Positions 42,381 to 51,548 of a stretch of 64,000 bases of DNA are shown here, piece after piece; the stretch's first letter is position 1; every line of letters starts with the position of its first letter. Source of the stretch: an uncultured Lachnospiraceae bacterium (GTDB taxonomy: Bacteria > Bacillota > Clostridia > Lachnospirales > Lachnospiraceae); assembly GCA_910577015.1 (NCBI GenBank), contig CAJTKU010000004.1, forward strand, positions 186,001 to 250,000. Direction: 5' to 3'. The notes beneath the pieces are model-generated. The model was given only the letters and a program-made list of their open reading frames with translations, had not been told where the DNA came from and did not search any database. The translations under genes were made by a program, and so were the position numbers.

Positions 42381-43121
42381 ATGGAAAAAGAGATATTATT
42401 TGCAGAAAAATTAAAAGAAATCAGGGAAATAGCCAAAAAACAGGGCGGCATGGTGACGCAGGAACAGGTTAAGGAGGCATTTGCTTCCTTTGCGCTGCAG
42501 GAAGAGCAGATGGAGATGGTGCAGGAGTATCTGAAAAAGCATCATGTCGGAATCGGCGTACCCATAGAGGAAGAAGAGTACCTGACGGACGGGGAAAGAA
42601 ATTTCCTGAAAGCATATTTAGAGGAAATAGAAGCCCTGGATACGGTGAGTGACGGGGAGCGGGAAGCCATTACCTTGTCAGCCATGGCGGGGGACGGCGA
42701 GGCACAGGACAGGCTGCTTACCCTGTATCTGCCTAAAGTGGTTGACGTTGCAAAGCTGTATACGGGACAAGGTGTTTTTCTGGAAGACCTTATCGGGGAG
42801 GGCAATGTGGCGGCTGCCATGGGCGTTAAACTGCTTGGGGCATTGGAGCATCCCTCGGAGGCGGAGGGGATGCTCGGCAGTATGATGATGGAAGCCATGG
42901 AGGAGTATATTGCCCTGAATGCCGAAGAGGGGAAAAAGGACCAAAAGATTGCAGATAAAGTAAATAAGGTGGCGGATGCGGCAAGGAAACTTGCGGAGGA
43001 ATACGGCCGAAAGGTAACGGCCGAAGAACTGGCCGGAGAAAGCAGTCTTTCGCTGAAGACCATTAGGGACGCCATACGGATGAGCGGCGGAAAGATTGAG
43101 GATTTGGAGGACTTGCCATGA
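42381..43121 (+). CDS. Sigma-70-like protein lacking region 2.4 and region 4
   Basis: 246 residues from ATG 42381 (site GAAGG). Residues 1-60 resemble sigma region 1.1. Residues 72-150 resemble regions 1.2-2.2 of the housekeeping factor (FLKAYLEEIEAL, EDLIGEGNVAAAMGVKLLG in place of LDLIQEGNLGLIKAVEKF). Residues 190-235 resemble region 3 (VNKVADAARKLAEEYGRKVTAEELA). The -10-reading region 2.3-2.4 is degenerate and region 4 is absent. It may bind core RNA polymerase without directing it to promoters. It overlaps the next gene by 4 bases. Confidence 0.72.
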   Translation: MEKEILFAEKLKEIREIAKKQGGMVTQEQVKEAFASFALQEEQMEMVQEYLKKHHVGIGVPIEEEEYLTDGERNFLKAYLEEIEALDTVSDGEREAITLSAMAGDGEAQDRLLTLYLPKVVDVAKLYTGQGVFLEDLIGEGNVAAAMGVKLLGALEHPSEAEGMLGSMMMEAMEEYIALNAEEGKKDQKIADKVNKVADAARKLAEEYGRKVTAEELAGESSLSLKTIRDAIRMSGGKIEDLEDLP

Positions 43122-43537
43122 AAATAGAAGACGGGGATTATAAATATGTCATGCAGGATTTTTCCAATCTGTATCTCGGGGCAAGGTATACATATGACGA
43201 ATTATTAGAAGCAGAGGAAGTTCCTTTTAAAGTCAAAAGCATGATTAACCGTTTTATAAAGCCGGAAATTTCCGGGGAGAATTTATCCCTGGAAAGCCAT
43301 TTATACTACATGGAAGAGAAAGATTTTGTTTACCAGACTTTTCGCCAACTCAAGGCCAAAGTGAAAATAAGCGTCCTGCAGGAAAAAAACGGACGGGGGG
43401 GAAAAACACAAAAGCGGTATCAGACGCGGACAATTCCTTTGCAGGAACTGGTAAAAATACCTTTTTCCCAAAAAGAAGAAAAAGGGCTCATGATACAGGA
43501 AATCAGTTTTTCAAAGCTGGCGCTGATGGGACTGTAA
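43118..43537 (+). CDS. Protein of unknown function, coupled to the sigma-like gene
   Basis: 139 residues, basic in the second half (KNGRGGKTQKRYQTR), no signal peptide or span. No family is recognised. The ATGA overlap with the preceding gene means that the two proteins are made together and may act together. It ends 45 bases before the peptidase gene. Confidence 0.78.
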   Translation: MKIEDGDYKYVMQDFSNLYLGARYTYDELLEAEEVPFKVKSMINRFIKPEISGENLSLESHLYYMEEKDFVYQTFRQLKAKVKISVLQEKNGRGGKTQKRYQTRTIPLQELVKIPFSQKEEKGLMIQEISFSKLALMGL

Positions 43538-43582
43538 TCATAAAAATGAAAGCGCAAAAAGCAGCGCAGAAATGAGGGAAAA

Positions 43583-46504
43583 ATGAAAATTGAAAATGTG
43601 GAAAGTTATGAAATCGTGGAAAAAAGAACGTTGGAAGATTTAAATTCCGAGGGATATCTGCTCAGGCACAAAAAGACAGGCGCAAGAGTGGTGCTTTTGT
43701 CAAACGATGATGAAAATAAAGTGTTCAGTATCGGGTTTCGGACAACCCCTGTCAACAGTACCGGCGTTGCCCATATATTAGAGCATTCGGTGCTTTGCGG
43801 TTCTAAAGATTTTCCTATTAAAGACCCGTTTGTAGAACTGGTGAAAGGTTCCTTAAATACCTTCTTAAATGCCATGACATTTCCCGACAAGACGATTTAT
43901 CCGGTTGCAAGCTGTAACGACAAGGATTTTCAGAATCTGATGCATGTGTATCTGGATGCTGTTTTTTATCCCAATATTTATAAAGAAGAAAAAATATTTC
44001 TGCAGGAAGGCTGGCACTATGAAATGGAGGACAAGGATGCGCCCCTCACATTGAACGGTGTTGTGTACAATGAAATGAAAGGTGCGTTTTCCTCCCCGGA
44101 TGACGTACTGTACAGGGAATTGATGGATTCTTTGTATCCCGATACCACTTACGGATTTGAGTCCGGCGGGGACCCGGAGGTGATTCCGCAGCTTTCCTAT
44201 GAAGAATTTTTGGATTTCCACAGAAAATACTATCATCCTACAAACAGCTATATTTATCTGTACGGCAATATGGATATGGCGGAAAAACTGGAATATATCG
44301 ACAGGGAGTACCTCTCTGCGTTTGACAGAAGGGATGTGGATTCCACTGTGCAGACGCAGGAAGCGTTTGCGCAAACCAGACGTGTGGAAAAAGAGTATCC
44401 GATAGGGGAAGCGGAAGAAGAGAAAGGGAATGCATATCTGGCATACAACATGTCGATAGAAGACAACCTGAACAAAGAGTTTTATGTGGCGTTCCAGATA
44501 CTGGACTATGCGCTTTGCTCCGCGCCCGGAGCGCCGTTAAAAAAGGCCCTTACGGATGCCGGAATCGGCACGGATATCAACAGCAATTATGAAAACGGCA
44601 TCAAACAGCCGTTCTTCAGCATTATCTCCAAGAATGCGGATGCAGACCAGGAGGAAGCATTTATCAAAACGATTCATGAAGTGCTGGAAAGGATTGTAAA
44701 AGAAGGACTGGATGAAAAAGCCCTTTTGGCCGGAATTAATTTTTATGAATTTAAGTACAGGGAAGCAGATTACGGCAATATGCCCAAAGGCCTGATGTAT
44801 GGACTTCCGATACTGGACAGCTGGCTTTATGGCGATAATATGCCCTTTATCCATGTGGAGGCCAACGCCGTTTATGCCGCTTTGCGGGAGAAAGCAGGAA
44901 GCGGATATTTTGAGGGGCTTATACAAAAGTATCTGCTGGATAATCCCCACAAATCCATCGTGGTGCTGAAGCCCAAAAAGGGACTTACTGAGGAAAGGGA
45001 TAAAGCGCTGGCAGACAAACTGGCGGCTTACAAGGCAGGTCTGTCAGAAGAGGAAATCCTAAAGATTGTTGCACAGACAAAAGCCCTGAAGGAGTATCAG
45101 GACACGCCGGATACGCCGGAAAACCTGGCGAAAATCCCACTGCTTGCAAGGACGGACATGAAAAAGGAAGCCGTGAAGTTTGTCAATGAAATGAGAAAAA
45201 TCGGGGATACGGATTTCTTGTTCCATGATATCTTTACAAACGGCATCAGCTACCTCCGCCTGATTTTCAACCTGGATAAAGTGCCGACGCGGCTTTATCC
45301 CTATATCGGCATACTGAAAGGCACCCTGGGACTTTTAAATACGGAGCATTACGGCTATGCTGATTTGTTCAATGAAATCAATATAAAGACCGGCGGAATA
45401 TCCGTAGTAAACAATGCATACGGCAGTGTCAGACAGGAGGATAAGTGTACGGTCACCCTTGAGGTAAAAGCCAAGGTATTGGACAAAAATGTAAAGCAGG
45501 CCATAGATTTGATGCAGGAAATCATCCTGACCTCCGATTTTTCGGATAAGAAAAGGATTAAGGAAATCCTGGCGGAAGGCAAGTCCAAAATGCAGGGACA
45601 GATGATTTCGGCAGGACACAGCGTGGCTGCAAACAGGGCGCTTTCCCACGTATCCCGTACAGCCGCAGTCAATGAAGCGTTGTCGGGAATGACATTTTAC
45701 AGGATGGTGGAAAAGCTGGACGGCAATTTTGCCGAAGAGGCGGATGGGATTGTTACAAACCTGAAAGAACTGGCAGCCATCATTTTCAGGCCGGAAAATC
45801 TGATGGTCGATTTGACGGGAAGCAGGGAAATGGCGGAACGCCTGCCGGACATGATTCATGTCCTAAAAGACTGTTTATATACGGAGGCAGTGGAAGAAGG
45901 ATGCTTTGAACCTGAAAAAGGAGTACAGAAGGAAGGCTACAAGACGCCCGGTCAGGTACAGTATGTATGCAGGGCAGGCAATTTCAAGGACAAGGGACTT
46001 TCCTACCACGGCTCTTTAAGGGTATTAAAGGTGATGATGGGATATGATTATCTCTGGAGCCAGGTGCGTGTAAAAGGCGGGGCATATGGATGTATGTGCT
46101 CTTTCGGAAAGTCCGGGGACTGCTATTTTGTGTCCTACAGGGACCCTAACCTGAAGAATACCATTGAGGTATATGAAAAGGCGGCGGATTACATTGCGTC
46201 CTTTGAAGCGGATGAGAGAATGCTCACGCAGTTTATCATCGGAGCCGTAAGCGAGTTGGATATGCCGATGACGCCGGCGTCGAAGGGACTTTTCTCCCTG
46301 AGCGGTTACATGGTGGATTTGACAGAGGCGGATTTACAGAAAGAAAGGGATGAACTGCTTGCCACGACGGCAGAAGACCTGAAAAAGACGGCGGCACACA
46401 TCAGGGCATTTATGTCCGCCGACTGTCTGTGCGTGGTGGGTAATGCGGAAAAGATAAAAGACGCACAGGATTTATTTGATAATATAGAAAATCTGGTCAG
46501 CTAA
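43583..46504 (+). CDS. M16C-family metallopeptidase (presequence-protease type)
   Basis: 973 residues, the size of PreP/insulinase-like M16C enzymes. The inverted zinc motif is H64-ILE-H68 (HxxEH), with the distal Glu expected around ALNGVVYNEMKGAFSS. Two halves joined by a linker (about 480-520) form the peptide-degrading chamber. No signal peptide is visible, so it is cytoplasmic and probably clears peptides. Start ATG follows GAGGGA. Genes on either side do not suggest a specific substrate. Confidence 0.92.
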   Translation: MKIENVESYEIVEKRTLEDLNSEGYLLRHKKTGARVVLLSNDDENKVFSIGFRTTPVNSTGVAHILEHSVLCGSKDFPIKDPFVELVKGSLNTFLNAMTFPDKTIYPVASCNDKDFQNLMHVYLDAVFYPNIYKEEKIFLQEGWHYEMEDKDAPLTLNGVVYNEMKGAFSSPDDVLYRELMDSLYPDTTYGFESGGDPEVIPQLSYEEFLDFHRKYYHPTNSYIYLYGNMDMAEKLEYIDREYLSAFDRRDVDSTVQTQEAFAQTRRVEKEYPIGEAEEEKGNAYLAYNMSIEDNLNKEFYVAFQILDYALCSAPGAPLKKALTDAGIGTDINSNYENGIKQPFFSIISKNADADQEEAFIKTIHEVLERIVKEGLDEKALLAGINFYEFKYREADYGNMPKGLMYGLPILDSWLYGDNMPFIHVEANAVYAALREKAGSGYFEGLIQKYLLDNPHKSIVVLKPKKGLTEERDKALADKLAAYKAGLSEEEILKIVAQTKALKEYQDTPDTPENLAKIPLLARTDMKKEAVKFVNEMRKIGDTDFLFHDIFTNGISYLRLIFNLDKVPTRLYPYIGILKGTLGLLNTEHYGYADLFNEINIKTGGISVVNNAYGSVRQEDKCTVTLEVKAKVLDKNVKQAIDLMQEIILTSDFSDKKRIKEILAEGKSKMQGQMISAGHSVAANRALSHVSRTAAVNEALSGMTFYRMVEKLDGNFAEEADGIVTNLKELAAIIFRPENLMVDLTGSREMAERLPDMIHVLKDCLYTEAVEEGCFEPEKGVQKEGYKTPGQVQYVCRAGNFKDKGLSYHGSLRVLKVMMGYDYLWSQVRVKGGAYGCMCSFGKSGDCYFVSYRDPNLKNTIEVYEKAADYIASFEADERMLTQFIIGAVSELDMPMTPASKGLFSLSGYMVDLTEADLQKERDELLATTAEDLKKTAAHIRAFMSADCLCVVGNAEKIKDAQDLFDNIENLVS

Positions 46505-46537
46505 AGGTATAACGACCAAAAACAGGGAGGGATAAGT

Positions 46538-47614
46538 ATGGTAAAGGCAGGTAAAAGGGCAGTTCTGTTTTTCATATTGGCTATGGTGCTGGCAGGATGC
46601 GGGAGCAGCAGCAATTCTCCTTCAGCCTCATACAGCCCGGACGGAGCACAAAATTACGTGACGGGAGATGTGGGCGGTATCTATATGGAGGGGGATTTTG
46701 GCAGTGACGGATTTGACGCCGGAGAATCGGCCGCGCCGTCGGACAGCGTGCGCGCAGGGCGCAAACTGATTCGGACCGTGGACATGGATGTGGAGACCAT
46801 GGAATTTGACAAGCTGCTATCCTATGTCAAAGAAAGGACCCAGGCAGCCGGAGGGTACGTGGAGGCGCTCAATGTCTATAACGGAAGCAGTTACAACAAT
46901 TATACCGGTTATGGATATGTGAATGACAGGAACGCCAGCCTTACCCTGCGCATCCCCAAGGACAGGCTGGACGGATTCCTTGTTGAAGTTGCGGACAACA
47001 GCAATATTGTCAGACGCAACGAGCAGGAAAAAGATGTGACGCTGGACTATGTGGATTTGGAGAGCCATAAGGAAGTGCTTCTGGTAGAACAGGAGAGGAT
47101 TCTTGCCCTGTTGGAACAGGCGCAGACCCTGGATGAAATCCTTACCCTTGAGAACAGGCTTTCCGATATCCGGTATCAGCTGGAAAGCATGGAAAGGCAG
47201 CTGCGCACCTATGATAACCAAATAGAGTACAGCACGGTCTGTTTAAGCATTCAGGAAGTTGTGGAACTGACGCCGGTGGAGGTGGAAGAAAAGACTACCT
47301 GGGAGCGTATCGCGGACGGTTTTATGGACAGTGTAAAGAACATCGGATTTGGAATCAGGGAATTTTTTGTCCTGTTTGTTACGGCGCTTCCCTATCTGCT
47401 TCTTTTTGCAGTCATTATTGTTCTTATGGTAGTTATTATTGTTGTCAGTGTCCGGCGCGGCACTGCGAAAAGGGCTAAAAAGCAGGCGCAACTTATGCAG
47501 GCACAGCAGGAATACATGCGCAGGATGCAGGAAGCCGGCCGACTCCCTAATGGGCAGCCGCAAACCGGCGCGCCTTTATACGGACAGGCAAAAGAAGACA
47601 GGGGAAATCAGTAA
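46538..47614 (+). CDS. DUF4349 lipoprotein
   Basis: 358 residues. A signal peptide with lipobox LAGC (about residues 17-20) would anchor it by lipid. The DUF4349 core (about 75-295) has KLIRTVDMDVETMEFDKLL, an RIPKDRLDGFL strand and a long coiled coil (EQERILALLEQAQTLDEIL), then a membrane span (about 285-310, LLLFAVIIVLMVVIIVVSV) and a Gln-rich cytoplasmic tail. Function unknown. It ends exactly where era starts (TAA then ATG), so they are probably co-transcribed. Confidence 0.85.
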   Translation: MVKAGKRAVLFFILAMVLAGCGSSSNSPSASYSPDGAQNYVTGDVGGIYMEGDFGSDGFDAGESAAPSDSVRAGRKLIRTVDMDVETMEFDKLLSYVKERTQAAGGYVEALNVYNGSSYNNYTGYGYVNDRNASLTLRIPKDRLDGFLVEVADNSNIVRRNEQEKDVTLDYVDLESHKEVLLVEQERILALLEQAQTLDEILTLENRLSDIRYQLESMERQLRTYDNQIEYSTVCLSIQEVVELTPVEVEEKTTWERIADGFMDSVKNIGFGIREFFVLFVTALPYLLLFAVIIVLMVVIIVVSVRRGTAKRAKKQAQLMQAQQEYMRRMQEAGRLPNGQPQTGAPLYGQAKEDRGNQ

Positions 47615-48526
47615 ATGGAAGAAAATGCAGCATTTAAATCAGGTTTTGTCACATTGATTGGAAGGCCCAATGTAGGAAAGTCCACGTTGATGAACTGCCT
47701 GATTGGACAGAAAATAGCCATCACGTCCAATAAACCGCAGACAACCAGAAACCGCATCCAGACGGTTTACACCTCTGAGGAGGGACAGATAGTTTTTCTG
47801 GATACGCCGGGCATTCACAAGGCAAAAAACAAACTGGGAAATTATATGGTGAATGTTGCCGAAAAAACGTTGTCCGAGGTGGACGTGATACTCTGGCTGG
47901 TAGAGCCTTCCGGGTTTATCGGCGCAGGTGAGCGTCATATTATAGAGCAGTTAAAAAAGGTAAAAACTCCCGTCATCCTTGTTATCAACAAGATTGATAC
48001 CGTGAAAAAGGAGCAGCTTTACGGATACATTGACACCTACCGCAAGGAGCTGGATTTTGCGGAAGTGGTGCCGGTGTCCGCCCTGAAGGCCAGAAATACG
48101 GAAGAACTGGTAAAGTGTATTATGAAATACCTCCCTTACGGGCCTGCTTTTTATGACGAGGACACCATCACGGACCAGCCCCTGCGCCAGATAGTGGCGG
48201 AGCTTATCAGGGAAAAGGCTTTAAGGCTTTTGGAGGAAGAAATTCCCCATGGAGTGGCGGTCAGCATCGAAAGCCTGAAATACAGGAAAAATATTGTGGA
48301 CATCGAAGCCACGATTGTATGCGAGCGGGATTCCCACAAGGGTATTATCATCGGCAAGGGCGGCGCCATGCTCAAAAAAATAGGCTCCCTTGCCAGGCCG
48401 GAAATTGAAGATTTGCTGGAAAAACAGGCAAATCTTCAATTGTGGGTAAAGGTAAAGAAGGACTGGCGTGACAGTGATTTCCTTTTGAAAAACTTTGGTT
48501 ACAATGAAAAAGATACCTTCAAATGA
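47615..48526 (+). CDS. era: GTPase Era
   Basis: 303 residues. The GTPase domain has G1 GRPNVGKST (residues 16-24), G3 DTPGIH and G4 NKID. The C-terminal KH domain has KGIIIGKGGAMLKKIG. Era binds the 3' end of 16S rRNA and assists 30S assembly. Followed by a YqzL-like ORF and recO, the same order as in Bacillus. Confidence 0.97.
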   Translation: MEENAAFKSGFVTLIGRPNVGKSTLMNCLIGQKIAITSNKPQTTRNRIQTVYTSEEGQIVFLDTPGIHKAKNKLGNYMVNVAEKTLSEVDVILWLVEPSGFIGAGERHIIEQLKKVKTPVILVINKIDTVKKEQLYGYIDTYRKELDFAEVVPVSALKARNTEELVKCIMKYLPYGPAFYDEDTITDQPLRQIVAELIREKALRLLEEEIPHGVAVSIESLKYRKNIVDIEATIVCERDSHKGIIIGKGGAMLKKIGSLARPEIEDLLEKQANLQLWVKVKKDWRDSDFLLKNFGYNEKDTFK

Positions 48527-48593
48527 CGAATAGAAAATCAAAATAAGCGAACCCTAATTGTTGTAGTGCGAAGCAAGATTAAGGGGGCTTAAG

Positions 48594-48797
48594 ATGAACG
48601 ACGAAAACTACTGGAAGCAGTTTATGGCAAGCGGCCGTGTGGAGGATTATCTGGTCTATGCGCACAGGACAGGCAGCCAAAATGAGGTTTGCCAAAAGAC
48701 CTTTGGGGAACAGGAAGAAAAAGTGAGGGGAGAATACCCTTATGCAGGATTTATGCATGGTGACGGGAATGGTACTGAGCCAGATTCCTGTAGGTGA
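48594..48797 (+). CDS. YqzL-like small protein
   Basis: 67 residues. The first third (YWKQFMASGRVEDYLVYAHRTG) resembles YqzL, the short protein between era and recO in Bacillus (pattern FW..F..TG.I..YL). The rest is unrelated and its end overlaps recO by 56 bases in another frame. Ribosome site AAGGGGG. Function unknown. Confidence 0.65.
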   Translation: MNDENYWKQFMASGRVEDYLVYAHRTGSQNEVCQKTFGEQEEKVRGEYPYAGFMHGDGNGTEPDSCR

Positions 48798-49392
48798 GTA
48801 TGACAGGCGGGTATGTATATTGACGAAAGAAAGAGGGAAGATTTCTGCTTTTGCAAAAGGAGCGAGACGGCCGGGCAGCCGTTTTATGGCAGCGACCAAC
48901 CCTTTTTCTTTTGGAAAGTTCAAGTTGTATGAGGGGAAAAACTCCTATACGATTGCGGAAGCGGAAATCAGCAAGTATTTTGAAGATTTGAGGAAGGATT
49001 ACATAGGCGCTTATTACGGCATGTATTTTCTGGAAATCGCGGACTATTATACTAGGGAAAACAACGACGAAAAGGATATGCTGAAATTATTGTACCAGTC
49101 GTTTCGGGCATTGCTTCACCCGTCCATCGAAAATGATTTGGTCAGGTGCATATTTGAATTGAAAACCCTTGTGGTAAACGGAGAGTATCCGGGGTTCCTG
49201 CCGGATGCCGGGCTTAGGGAATCCACGGAATATGCCATGCGTTTCATTGAAACGGCGGCGGTGGAAAAACTGTATACGTTTACGGTGTCAAAAGAAGTGC
49301 TGGAAGAATTGCTTGCCGTATCCTGCCGATACCGGAAACGCTTTATGGACAAGCAGTTTAAAAGTCTTGAAATATTGGAAAGTCTGTGTTAA
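48742..49392 (+). CDS. recO: DNA repair protein RecO
   Basis: 216 residues, slightly shorter than the usual 240-250. RecO loads RecA onto SSB-coated DNA in the RecFOR pathway. The N-terminal OB-fold (VTGMVLSQIPVGEYDRRVCILTKERGKISAFAKGARRPGS) is clear; the helical C-terminal domain is shorter and lacks the four-Cys zinc motif seen in some members. Start ATG 48742 follows GAGGGGAG. It overlaps the YqzL-like ORF. Confidence 0.92.
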   Translation: MQDLCMVTGMVLSQIPVGEYDRRVCILTKERGKISAFAKGARRPGSRFMAATNPFSFGKFKLYEGKNSYTIAEAEISKYFEDLRKDYIGAYYGMYFLEIADYYTRENNDEKDMLKLLYQSFRALLHPSIENDLVRCIFELKTLVVNGEYPGFLPDAGLRESTEYAMRFIETAAVEKLYTFTVSKEVLEELLAVSCRYRKRFMDKQFKSLEILESLC

Positions 49393-49439
49393 AGTGTTTT
49401 GAAAAGGAGCCCCAAGGCAGCAAAAAAGGAGAGTATCAT

Positions 49440-50090
49440 ATGCGTGTGAAAAGGAATGCCGGCATACCGGCTGCTGTTTTTTCCGTACTGTGTGCCTGTT
49501 TCTTCCTGACAGGATGCGGGGAAGGAGAAGGCGGCGTGCAGGTTACCAATCTTCAGATAGACAAAAACGGCAGGGTTACCAGCAATATTGTAGAGGACTT
49601 TGACAAAGATTTCTATTCTGTGGATGCTTTGCGCGAAATGGTGCAGGCAGAGATAGACGATTATAACGGCTCCCACCCGGAAGCCGTGACGCTGTCGGAA
49701 TTGAAACCATACGGTGAAGAGGAAGAAAAAGTTCTGGTATCCATGCAGTACGCCACATGTGAAGATTATGAGGCATTTAATGAATCGGAACTGTTTTTTG
49801 GAACCGTGGAACAGGCCCAGGCGGCAGGATTTTCATTGGATGTGGAGTTAATCAGCGCGTCTGACGGTACAAAGAAAATAGGAGAATCCGATATTCTGGG
49901 AATGAAAGACATGCGTATTCTGATTGTGCGCCAGAGCGCGCAGGTGTCGCAGGTAAATGTGCCGGAAAAAGTACAGTATATGACGGAAGGAACCGCACTT
50001 ACAGGAGCAAAGGGCATTACCCTGCCGGGACCCGAAAATTCTTCGGACATCAACTGGAAAGGCGATTTGACTTATGTTCTTATGAAATAG
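49440..50090 (+). CDS. Lipoprotein of unknown function
   Basis: 216 residues from ATG 49440 behind AAAGGAGAG; a longer frame from 49386 overlaps the recO end and is rejected. Signal peptide with lipobox LTGC (about residues 22-25). The mature part is mixed alpha/beta with no known motif. It sits between recO and glyS. Confidence 0.8.
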   Translation: MRVKRNAGIPAAVFSVLCACFFLTGCGEGEGGVQVTNLQIDKNGRVTSNIVEDFDKDFYSVDALREMVQAEIDDYNGSHPEAVTLSELKPYGEEEEKVLVSMQYATCEDYEAFNESELFFGTVEQAQAAGFSLDVELISASDGTKKIGESDILGMKDMRILIVRQSAQVSQVNVPEKVQYMTEGTALTGAKGITLPGPENSSDINWKGDLTYVLMK

Positions 50091-50103
50091 GGAGGAAATC
50101 ATC

Positions 50104-51492
50104 ATGGAAAAAACAATGGAGAAAATAGTGGCGCTGGCAAAGGCAAGAGGATTTGTGTATCCCGGCTCTGAGATTTACGGCGGGCTTGCCAACACTTGGG
50201 ACTATGGAAATCTGGGAGTAGAACTGAAAAACAACGTCAAGAAGGCGTGGTGGCAGAAATTTATCATGGAAAACCCCAATAACGTGGGGGTGGACTGTGC
50301 GATTCTCATGAATCCGCAGACATGGGTGGCAAGCGGCCATTTGGGCGGATTTTCCGACCCCCTGATGGACTGCAAGGAGTGTCACGAGCGATTCCGCGCG
50401 GATAAGCTGATAGAAGATTACTGTGAAGAAAAGGGTATCAGGCTGGAAGAAAGCGTGGACGCATGGAGTCAGGAAAAGATGAAGGAGTTTGTGGAGGAGA
50501 ACGGGATTTGCTGTCCGACCTGCGGCAAACACAATTTTACCGACATCAGGCAGTTTAACCTGATGTTCAAGACCTTCCAGGGCGTGACCGAAGATGCCAA
50601 AAACACCGTGTACCTGCGGCCGGAAACCGCACAGGGCATTTTTGTGAATTTCAAAAATGTGCAGAGGACTTCCCGCAAAAAGCTTCCCTTCGGCATCGGC
50701 CAGATTGGAAAGTCCTTCCGCAATGAAATTACGCCGGGTAATTTCACTTTCCGCACAAGGGAGTTTGAGCAGATGGAACTGGAGTTTTTCTGTGAACCCG
50801 GTACGGATTTGGAGTGGTTCCAATACTGGAGGGCTTTCTGCCGCGACTGGCTGTTAAGCCTTGGCATGAAGGAGGATGAAATCCGCCTGCGCGACCACAG
50901 CCCGGAGGAACTTTGCTTTTACAGCAAAGGAACCACCGACATAGAGTTTTTATTCCCGTTCGGCTGGGGAGAACTTTGGGGGATTGCAGACAGGACGGAC
51001 TATGATTTGAAACAGCATCAGGATACTTCCGGGCAGGATATGTCCTATTTTGACGATTCCAAAAACGAGAAGTACATACCGTACGTTATCGAGCCGTCCC
51101 TTGGGGCTGACCGCGTTGTGCTTGCCTTTTTGTGCGCGGCATACGATGAGGAAGAACTGGAGGGAGGGGACATGCGCACCGTACTGCATTTCCATCCGGC
51201 CCTTGCACCCGTGAAGATTGGCGTGCTGCCACTTTCCAAGAAGCTGAATGAGGGAGCGGAAAAGATTTTTACGGAACTGTCCAAAAAATATAACTGCGAG
51301 TTTGACGACAGGGGAGCCATCGGCAAGCGTTACCGCAGGCAGGATGAAATCGGTACGCCTTTTTGCATCACCTACGATTTTGACTCCGAAACAGACGGCT
51401 GCGTGACCGTGCGTTTCCGTGACTCCATGGAGCAGGAGAGGGTGGCGATTTCCGAATTGGACGCTTACTTTGCGGATAAATTTACATTTTAA
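50104..51492 (+). CDS. glyS: Glycine--tRNA ligase (alpha2 type)
   Basis: 462 residues of the single-chain dimeric class II GlyRS. Motifs: GFVYPGSEIYGGLANTWDYGNLGVELK, motif 2 (RNEITPGNFTFRTREFEQMELEFF), motif 3 (VIEPSLGADRVVLAFL) and the C-terminal anticodon domain. Charges tRNA-Gly. A second ATG lies 12 bases on; the first is well placed after GGAGG. No T-box was found upstream. Confidence 0.96.
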   Translation: MEKTMEKIVALAKARGFVYPGSEIYGGLANTWDYGNLGVELKNNVKKAWWQKFIMENPNNVGVDCAILMNPQTWVASGHLGGFSDPLMDCKECHERFRADKLIEDYCEEKGIRLEESVDAWSQEKMKEFVEENGICCPTCGKHNFTDIRQFNLMFKTFQGVTEDAKNTVYLRPETAQGIFVNFKNVQRTSRKKLPFGIGQIGKSFRNEITPGNFTFRTREFEQMELEFFCEPGTDLEWFQYWRAFCRDWLLSLGMKEDEIRLRDHSPEELCFYSKGTTDIEFLFPFGWGELWGIADRTDYDLKQHQDTSGQDMSYFDDSKNEKYIPYVIEPSLGADRVVLAFLCAAYDEEELEGGDMRTVLHFHPALAPVKIGVLPLSKKLNEGAEKIFTELSKKYNCEFDDRGAIGKRYRRQDEIGTPFCITYDFDSETDGCVTVRFRDSMEQERVAISELDAYFADKFTF

Positions 51493-51502
51493 ATAATGAT
51501 AA

Positions 51503-51534
51503 GGGGGCATCGGAATTTCCGATGCCCTCTTTCG
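51503..51534 (+). terminator. Terminator after glyS
   Basis: Stem GGGCATCGG/CCGATGCCC with a short T-rich tail (CTCTTTC), between convergent genes. Confidence 0.78.
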
Positions 51535-51548
51535 GTTATTTGCTTTGT

